A stretch of DNA of 12,735 nucleotides from Chrysiogenia bacterium. Its GTDB lineage: Bacteria > JAGRBM01. Of the stretch, positions 7,569 through 12,735 are shown one piece after another. The notes under the pieces were generated by a model. The model was not told the DNA's origin. It did not search any database and saw nothing but the letters and a program-made list of their open reading frames with translations. Position 1 is the first letter of the stretch, and every line of letters begins with the position of its first letter. The stretch is taken from contig JAGRBM010000231.1 of assembly GCA_020434085.1 (NCBI GenBank), forward strand, positions 1-12,735. The letters run 5' to 3'. Position numbers and translations under genes: made by a program.

Positions 7569-9146
7569 GTGCGAGGGCCGCGGCGCCAAACATCAAGCTT
7601 CCAACGGGCTGCCCTGCTTGCTGCCATCTGCGCGGTGCTGCTCTCGTATGCCCGCCCGGCCCAAGCCCAGTCAGGTGGCCAGGCGCTTGGCGTCGATTAC
7701 ATCCTGCTGATCGACGCCTCCTATTCCATGCTGCTCGATCCGCGCAACCCGGGGCAGGCCTCCGAAGATGTCGGCGCGGCCATCGATGAGTTCGTTGCCA
7801 GGAACGGGCGCAAGCCCGTCACCGGAGAGCTCAACCTGCGCTCGGGCCTGTTCAAGCACGTCATCTCCGTTGCCGACCGCCTGCTGCAGAGCGCGACCGA
7901 CCAGACGACTGTCGCAGTCTATGCGTTCAACGACGAAATCGTTCACTCCCTGGTTCTCGAGCTCGACGCCGACAACAGGACACGAGTGACCGGGTTTCTC
8001 CAGAACATCTCCGTCGGTGGCGAAGGAACCGCGATCTTCACCTCTGTCAACGAGGCGCTCGACCGCGTCGCCTCGCTGCGCGCCAGATCCGACATCCGCC
8101 GCAGGTCGACGATTTTTCTCTTCACCGACGGCAAGGAGAACCACGAAGATATTTCAATCGATGAAATCCTGGATCGATTCGGGCTACTGCGCTCCGATGA
8201 AGAACACTTTTTGTTCTGGCGCTACTACTACCCGCAGGTCGAGGGGACTTCCCATGCCCGGGAAGCTGACGAAAAACCCGAATTGCTCGAACAGCTCGAA
8301 GAACACGGGGTAGAGCTCTATGACCTCAGCGATCTCGACACCGTCTTCGAGAAAGAGTCCGTAGATGTAGAGCCCGCAGCCCTCGATGTCTCGGTTCCGG
8401 CTACCGGCGGCGCAGCGCGGAGCGAGCTCGTGCTTCGAACCAGTGAGAAGCGTACCGAACCCATGGACCTGCGTCTGCAGGCCGAGTTCCCGGAGGCCGC
8501 CGCCGACGGCGTGCAGGTGCGCGCCGAACCACAGTCCATCGTCCTCGATTCCGGGGACGGCACCGCCACGCTGGAGGTCTCCCTCCACGTCACTCGTGAC
8601 CCGGCCCAACCGGAGACCCGCGAAGATCGGAGCTACGAGGGTGCCATCCGGCTGACTTCCCCGCAGGTCATGCTGCTCCAGCCCTCGCGCGTTCCGGTGA
8701 CCATCACGGTCAAGGGGAGTGTCCCGCCGGCGATCACCGCGCCGACGTTGGCCAAAGCGCGCGAGCCTGGGTGTGCGATCTGGACCTTCTTCGCCCTCGC
8801 GTTGGCCGCGATTGCCCTCGCCTTTGGGCTCCTGCGCTGGAATGCGTGGTTCTGGCCTGGCGGGCAAAACGCGGATTCGATCCTTGTCGTCAGCGACCGG
8901 GACGAATTTGCCGAGCGCGTCGGAGCAGAGCTTCGAAGGCTCGGGGAGCGGCCCACGCTGGCCCGGAGCATGCCGCAGGCCCGCGGATTGCTCCGGCACC
9001 GCAGCTTCCGCCTCGTCCTGCTCGACGAGCGGCTCGCCCACAATCAGGGCGAGATCCGGGAGGCCGGCGGCAAGCGATGTGCACTCGTCGACGCCGGGCT
9101 CGCCGATGACTTGCTGCGTACGGCGCTGGTTGCCGCCCTCGGCTGA
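7569..9146 (+). CDS. exported VWA-domain protein with one membrane span and a receiver-like C-terminal domain
   Basis: This is a 525-residue protein whose exact family I do not recognise. Its parts, in order: a signal peptide (about 1-33; basic RGPRR, a hydrophobic core, then ARPAQAQ); a von Willebrand factor A domain (about 42-260) with a complete metal-ion-dependent adhesion site, DASYS (49-53), Thr154 in GEGTAIF and Asp187 in FTDGKE; a predicted beta-rich stretch (about 268-385); a hydrophobic span (402-424); and a cytoplasmic tail (437-525). The tail begins ILVVSDRDEF and continues with RLVLLDERL (481-489), like the first and third strands of a response-regulator receiver, with Asp486 at the phosphoacceptor position. 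The usual acidic pair is Ser-Asp, and the late Lys is not evident. The VWA part should face the periplasm. The GTG at 7569 puts a normal signal peptide at the N-terminus and has AAGGA just upstream. Earlier starts (ATG 7497, GTG 7479) would put 24-30 extra residues before it. Confidence 0.85.
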   Translation: MRGPRRQTSSFQRAALLAAICAVLLSYARPAQAQSGGQALGVDYILLIDASYSMLLDPRNPGQASEDVGAAIDEFVARNGRKPVTGELNLRSGLFKHVISVADRLLQSATDQTTVAVYAFNDEIVHSLVLELDADNRTRVTGFLQNISVGGEGTAIFTSVNEALDRVASLRARSDIRRRSTIFLFTDGKENHEDISIDEILDRFGLLRSDEEHFLFWRYYYPQVEGTSHAREADEKPELLEQLEEHGVELYDLSDLDTVFEKESVDVEPAALDVSVPATGGAARSELVLRTSEKRTEPMDLRLQAEFPEAAADGVQVRAEPQSIVLDSGDGTATLEVSLHVTRDPAQPETREDRSYEGAIRLTSPQVMLLQPSRVPVTITVKGSVPPAITAPTLAKAREPGCAIWTFFALALAAIALAFGLLRWNAWFWPGGQNADSILVVSDRDEFAERVGAELRRLGERPTLARSMPQARGLLRHRSFRLVLLDERLAHNQGEIREAGGKRCALVDAGLADDLLRTALVAALG

Positions 9147-9163
9147 GGACTCGACCAAAGTCC
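9147..9163 (+). terminator. weak hairpin directly after the VWA gene
   Basis: GGACT (9147-9151) pairs with AGTCC (9159-9163) around a seven-base loop, starting right after the TGA. No T-run follows, so at best it is a weak or Rho-assisted signal. The 59-bp gap to corA holds no clear promoter. Confidence 0.2.
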
Positions 9164-9205
9164 CCGATTGCGCAGGACCGCTTTCTTCATGTACACAATC
9201 AGGCT

Positions 9206-10396
9206 GTGAAACTCTCAGACGCAATCGATCTGCCAAAGCGTGCCGGGAAGGGGCTGCGCGGCCTGCCCTCGCGCGCGGGATTTTTCTTTGGGCGCCGTCC
9301 GCGCGTGGGCGCCCCGCCCGGGGAATTTGCCGACACCAGCGGACACCAGGAATCGCGCATCAGCGTCATTTCCTTCAATGACGATGTAATCGAGGAACGC
9401 ACCTGCGCCAGCGCCAAAGAAGCCCTCGCCATTGCCGGCGATGAAACCCGGCGACACTGGGTCGACATTCAGGGCCTGCGCGATGTGTCCATGATTCACA
9501 AAATCACGCGCGGGCTGGGACTCCACGATCTGGCGATCGCGGATGCGATCAATACGCCCCAGCGTCCCAAGTTTGAACACTATGAGGATCATGTCTTTTT
9601 CATCGGTCGAATGTTTCGGTTGACTGATTCGGGCCACCTCTTCCCGGAGCAGTTCAGCCTGTTCCTGAAAGCCAACATTCTGGTTACCGTGCAGGAGAAT
9701 CACGGCGACGTGTTCGATCCCGTTCGCGCCCGGCTGCGCGATCCGCAGTTCCAGATCCGTCATTCGGGCGTCGCTTACCTCGCCTACGCCCTGATCGACA
9801 CCATGATCGACGCGGTCTATCCGGTTGTCGACGCGCTGGGCGACCAGCTCGAAGAGACTGAAACCCACATCACCGGCGATCCCATGCCGCAGGATTTCAC
9901 CCGGCTCCACGACATCAAGCGCGAACTGATGCATCTGGGGCGCGCGCTTCGTCCGCAACGCGAGGCAGTCAATGCCTTCTTGCGCAGCGAATCCTCTCTT
10001 GTGGATGAGAAGGCGCGCTTCTACCTGCGCGACACCTATGACCACGCGATCCAGACACTGGAAACAGTGGACACCTACCGCGATCTCACCGGAGAGCTGA
10101 CCGATCTCTATCTTTCGGTTGTCAGCAACCGCATGAACGAGATCATGAAGGTGTTGACCATCATCTCGACCATCTTCATCCCGCTCTCCTTTCTCGCGGG
10201 CGTTTACGGAATGAATTTCCACTACATGCCCGAGTTGGCGCAGCCCTGGGGCTATCCCATCCTGCTGCTCGTCATGGCGAGCGTCGCCGGCGGGATGTTG
10301 TTTTTCTTCCGTCGAAAGGGCTGGCTGGGCAGTCGCGGGCGGCGTGAGCGATTCGATCGCGCGATGGGGTATGGCCGGGAGGACGAGCAGCCGTGA
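9206..10396 (+). CDS. corA: CorA-family divalent cation transporter
   Basis: This 396-residue protein is an inner-membrane channel of the 2-TM-GxN family, expected to form a pentamer that passes Mg2+ (some members Co2+, Ni2+ or Zn2+). The long N-terminal cytoplasmic part contains HWVDIQGLRD, IADAINTPQRPKFEHYED and VFFIGRMFRL, typical of CorA. The first membrane helix is about 316-333, followed at once by the selectivity signature YGMNF (GMN at 335-337) and the short outer loop MPEL. The second helix is about 350-368, and then comes a basic tail. Residues 10-40 are unusually basic and Gly/Pro-rich (KRAGKGLRGL, PRVGAPPG), a leader seen in many proteobacterial CorA proteins. The GTG start has only a weak AGG upstream. 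The stop overlaps the start of the following MscS gene by four bases (GTGA), so the two are almost certainly one transcript. Confidence 0.94.
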   Translation: MKLSDAIDLPKRAGKGLRGLPSRAGFFFGRRPRVGAPPGEFADTSGHQESRISVISFNDDVIEERTCASAKEALAIAGDETRRHWVDIQGLRDVSMIHKITRGLGLHDLAIADAINTPQRPKFEHYEDHVFFIGRMFRLTDSGHLFPEQFSLFLKANILVTVQENHGDVFDPVRARLRDPQFQIRHSGVAYLAYALIDTMIDAVYPVVDALGDQLEETETHITGDPMPQDFTRLHDIKRELMHLGRALRPQREAVNAFLRSESSLVDEKARFYLRDTYDHAIQTLETVDTYRDLTGELTDLYLSVVSNRMNEIMKVLTIISTIFIPLSFLAGVYGMNFHYMPELAQPWGYPILLLVMASVAGGMLFFFRRKGWLGSRGRRERFDRAMGYGREDEQP

Positions 10397-11343
10397 CCCG
10401 CGAAGAACTCGCTCTATTGGCGGAAGATCTGATCGGAATGAGCCCCAAGACCCAGGGGAGGGTGCTCGATTCCCTGATTATCATTTTTGCCTTTGTTCTT
10501 GTTCGCTTCCTGCTCGTCCGGATCATCAACCGGCGCATCGACGATGTGCGCACCGCCTACCAGTGGCGCAAGGGCGTGAGCTACGCCTGCACCCTGTTCG
10601 CACTGATCGCCATGGGGCAGACCTGGTTTCGGGGCATCGAGCATCTGGCCACGGTGCTGGGGCTTGCCTCCGCCGGTATCGCGGTCGCCCTCAAGGATCC
10701 GATCGCCAACCTGGCGGGCTGGTTCTACATCGGATTTCAAAAACCCTTTCGCGTCGGCGACCGCATTCAGGTCGGCAAGTTTGCCGGTGACGTCATCGAC
10801 CTGCGCCTTTTCCAGTTCTCCCTGATGGAAATCGGCAATTGGGTGCAAAGCGATCAGAGCACCGGCCGCGTCATCCGCGTGCCCAACAGCACGGTCTTTC
10901 GCGAACCGGTGGCCAATTACTCCGACGGCTTCGATTACATCTGGGACGAGATTCCCGTGCTGGTTACCTTCGAAACGAACTGGAAGAAGGCGCGGGGCAT
11001 CCTCGTCGAGATCGCAGACAAATACGCTGCGCCGCTCTCGGAGTCGGCCTCACGCCAGGTGCAACAGGCTGCCCGCCACTTTATGATCTTCTATTCAAAG
11101 CTCACACCGATCGTTTACACCAGCACCCGCGACAACGGGGTGCTGCTCACCATGCGCTATCTGTGTAATCCGCGCAGCCGACGCACCAGCCAGCACACCA
11201 TCTGGGAGGCGATTCTCGAATCTTTTGGGCAGCATGACGACATCGATTTCGCCTATCCCACGATGCGCTACTACGACAACGCCTCCGAGGGAAAACCGGG
11301 CCTGATGCCCGAGGGAGCGCCGGGCAAAGCCGGCAAGGGTTAA
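10393..11343 (+). CDS. MscS-family mechanosensitive channel, first of two
   Basis: This is a 316-residue small-conductance mechanosensitive channel protein that should release solutes on hypo-osmotic shock. Three hydrophobic helices are visible (about 25-44, 61-78 and 83-115). The last is the pore-lining type, with LGLASAGIAVALKDPIANLAG rich in small Gly/Ala residues, followed by PFRVGDRIQVGKFAGDVIDL, the MscS beta domain. RVPNSTVFREPVANYS (162-177) is the canonical linker motif. The stretch MEIGNWVQSDQSTGRVI (145-161) and IWDEIPVLVTFETNW (183-197) mark a subfamily longer than E. coli MscS in this region. The GTG overlaps the corA stop, and a GGGAGGA ribosome site lies about nine bases upstream inside corA. 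The sister channel follows after six bases. The tail is Gly/Lys/Pro-rich. Whether it gates on tension alone or is ion-modulated cannot be told. Confidence 0.92.
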   Translation: MTREELALLAEDLIGMSPKTQGRVLDSLIIIFAFVLVRFLLVRIINRRIDDVRTAYQWRKGVSYACTLFALIAMGQTWFRGIEHLATVLGLASAGIAVALKDPIANLAGWFYIGFQKPFRVGDRIQVGKFAGDVIDLRLFQFSLMEIGNWVQSDQSTGRVIRVPNSTVFREPVANYSDGFDYIWDEIPVLVTFETNWKKARGILVEIADKYAAPLSESASRQVQQAARHFMIFYSKLTPIVYTSTRDNGVLLTMRYLCNPRSRRTSQHTIWEAILESFGQHDDIDFAYPTMRYYDNASEGKPGLMPEGAPGKAGKG

Positions 11344-11349
11344 TCCGGA

Positions 11350-12465
11350 ATGAAGGAACACTTTCAGTTCATCAGCGAACCATTTCGCGAAATTCTCGCA
11401 CTGATTGTCCATTGGCTTCCGTTTCTGCTGGTTGTCGCGGCGGTGATCGGCCTTTTATCGCTCGCACGTTACTTCCTGCTTGCCCGTCAGGCCGAAACCC
11501 ACGGCGAGAACCGTCTGGCGCGACAACTCATCATGCTCGGACTCACCGGTGCCGGCCTGATTTTCATCATTCTGGGCATGCCCATTGGAGATGCTGCACG
11601 CGGACAGCTCCTCAGCCTGCTCGGCCTTGTGGTCACTGCGGCGATCGCGCTGTCTTCCACAACCTTCCTTGGAAATGCCATGGCCGGCCTGATGCTGCGC
11701 GCCGTGCGCAACTTCCGGCCCGGCGATTTCGTCCAGGTGGGCGAACACTTCGGGCGCGTCTCCGAACGCGGCCTCCTTCACACGGAAATCCAGACCGAGG
11801 ACCGCGACCTGACCACGTTGCCGAATCTCTATCTGGTCACCAACCCGGTGCGGGTCGTGCGTTATTCGGGCACGGTGGTATCAGCGACCGTCTCACTCGG
11901 CTATGACGTGCCGCGCAAGCGCGTGCTGAATTGTCTCAAAATCGCGGGCGAAGAAGCGGGCCTCGAAGACCCCTTCGTGCAGATCCTCGAACTCGGGGAT
12001 TTTTCCATCACCTACCGCATTGCTGGAATCCTGCGCGAGGTGAAGGTTCTCATCACCGCGCGCTCGAAGCTGCGCGAATGTATGCTGGACACCCTCCACG
12101 ACGACGGCATCGAAATCGTTTCGCCGACTTTCATGAATCAGCGCCAGCTCCCTCTGGACAGGGTCTTTATTCCCAAGAAAGAGCGCAACGTCGAGCCCGA
12201 GCCGGAGGAAGAACCTGTTCCCGAAGAACAGATCTTCGACAAGGCAGAAGTCGCAGAAGAACGCGCGTCCATTCAGGAAGCGCTCACCGCGACGGCCAAA
12301 GAGCTGGCCGCGCTGATGGAAGCCAAGGACATTCCCGAGAGTGAGCGAGGCGAAGCCGAACGCCAGAAGGAAGCCCTCCGCGTGCGCATTGAAGAACTCA
12401 AGGCGCAACTTGAAGCAGAACCCCAGGAAGAAGAAACCAACGGCGACGAGAAAGCATCGGAGTAA
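11350..12465 (+). CDS. MscS-family mechanosensitive channel with acidic coiled-coil tail, second of two
   Basis: This 371-residue protein is a second, clearly different MscS-type channel. Helices are at about 15-45, 58-76 and 85-118. The pore-lining segment LGLVVTAAIALSSTTFLGNAMAG leads into NFRPGDFVQVGEHFGRVSE, the beta domain, and LTTLPNLYLVTNPVRVVRYSG takes the place of the PNS/N-V-NYS linker. The alpha/beta C-domain runs to about 270. Beyond it is an extra tail of about 95 residues: a Glu/Pro-rich stretch (281-293, EPEPEEEPVPEE) and a charged helical region (about 297-357) with heptad-like Leu/Ala spacing, probably a coiled coil. The tail should be cytoplasmic. It lies six bases after its sister and 11 before a GST-like gene, so co-transcription is likely. 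Identity with its sister is low by eye, so this is not a recent duplication. Confidence 0.9.
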   Translation: MKEHFQFISEPFREILALIVHWLPFLLVVAAVIGLLSLARYFLLARQAETHGENRLARQLIMLGLTGAGLIFIILGMPIGDAARGQLLSLLGLVVTAAIALSSTTFLGNAMAGLMLRAVRNFRPGDFVQVGEHFGRVSERGLLHTEIQTEDRDLTTLPNLYLVTNPVRVVRYSGTVVSATVSLGYDVPRKRVLNCLKIAGEEAGLEDPFVQILELGDFSITYRIAGILREVKVLITARSKLRECMLDTLHDDGIEIVSPTFMNQRQLPLDRVFIPKKERNVEPEPEEEPVPEEQIFDKAEVAEERASIQEALTATAKELAALMEAKDIPESERGEAERQKEALRVRIEELKAQLEAEPQEEETNGDEKASE

Positions 12466-12476
12466 CCGCGCACAAA

Positions 12477-12735
12477 ATGGACAAATATCAGCTCATCGGC
12501 GCCGAGATTTCCTATTACACAGGCAAAGTTCACTCCTATCTTCGCTACAAGGACATCCCCTTCGAAGAGATCACTGCCAGCGCGGAGGTCTACGCCAAGA
12601 CGATTATTCCCAGGACCGGCGTGCGCTTCATCCCAGTGCTGATCACGCCGGAGGATGAAGCTGTCCAGGACACGACCGAGATCATCGATTTTCTCGAAAC
12701 GCGTTTTCCCGAGCCGAGCGTCTATCCGGACACCC
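12477..12735 (+). CDS. GST-like thioredoxin-fold protein, 5' part only
   Basis: An ATG at 12477, 11 bases after the second MscS gene, opens a frame that runs off the window after 86 codons. The visible protein begins MDKYQLIGAEISYYTGKVHS and continues with YLRYKDIPFEEI, FIPVLITPEDEAVQDTTEII and DFLETRFPEPSVYP. This is the N-terminal thioredoxin-fold domain of a glutathione S-transferase-like protein: a beta-alpha-beta start, the cis-Pro segment (here IPVL), then the QDTTEIIDFLE turn that binds the glutathione gamma-glutamyl group in true GSTs. The usual catalytic Ser/Cys/Tyr position reads YYTGK, so activity is uncertain. The C-terminal helical domain lies outside the window. No strong ribosome site is seen; a GGAG lies about 14 bases upstream. 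Confidence 0.8.
   Translation, partial: MDKYQLIGAEISYYTGKVHSYLRYKDIPFEEITASAEVYAKTIIPRTGVRFIPVLITPEDEAVQDTTEIIDFLETRFPEPSVYPDT

Noticed and set aside
8184-9236. A 350-codon open frame on the - strand opposite the VWA gene
   Set aside because: It has no domain signal and is antisense to a gene with a complete MIDAS and signal peptide.

Overview
The window is a GC-rich bacterial chromosomal segment, densely coded, with many GTG starts and short or overlapping gene junctions. A lipoprotein-type periplasmic binding protein and two inner-membrane MscS channels point to a diderm (Gram-negative) cell. The overall flavour resembles deltaproteobacterial-type lineages, but nothing here fixes the taxon. 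I see no rRNA, tRNA, CRISPR array, insertion sequence or phage gene, and no gene looks broken.

Layout. (1) Positions 1-425 (+) hold the 3' end of a CorC/HlyC-type CBS-domain membrane protein. It stops right after its second CBS domain, and its stop codon abuts that of the next, convergent gene. (2) Positions 426-5164 (-) hold a complete branched-chain amino acid ABC importer transcribed as livK-livH-livM-livG-livF. Its last four genes are tightly coupled (0 bp, 4 bp overlap, 1 bp overlap), and a structured leader of about 110 bp separates livK from livH. (3) Positions 5239-5946 (-) hold an RluA-family pseudouridine synthase, upstream of and possibly co-transcribed with the liv genes. (4) Positions 5947-6206 are a divergent intergenic region with a strikingly AT-rich core and several short repeats. 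(5) Positions 6207-7424 (+) hold a membrane diguanylate cyclase, followed at 7569-9146 by an exported von Willebrand factor A (VWA) protein with one late membrane span and an unusual receiver-like cytoplasmic tail. (6) Positions 9206-12465 (+) hold a CorA-type divalent cation transporter and two different MscS-type mechanosensitive channels in a tight operon. (7) Positions 12477-12735 (+) hold the 5' end of a GST-like thioredoxin-fold protein that runs off the window.

How they may work together. The liv genes form a classical importer: a lipid-anchored binding protein, two permeases and two ATPases. The plus-strand half is rich in membrane sensing and ion handling: a c-di-GMP synthase with an uncharacterised membrane sensor, an extracytoplasmic metal-dependent adhesion/binding module wired through a single span to a REC-like domain, a divalent cation channel and two osmotic safety valves. 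A shared envelope-stress or ionic role for these neighbours is only inference from position. The most unusual gene is the VWA-TM-receiver-like protein at 7569-9146.
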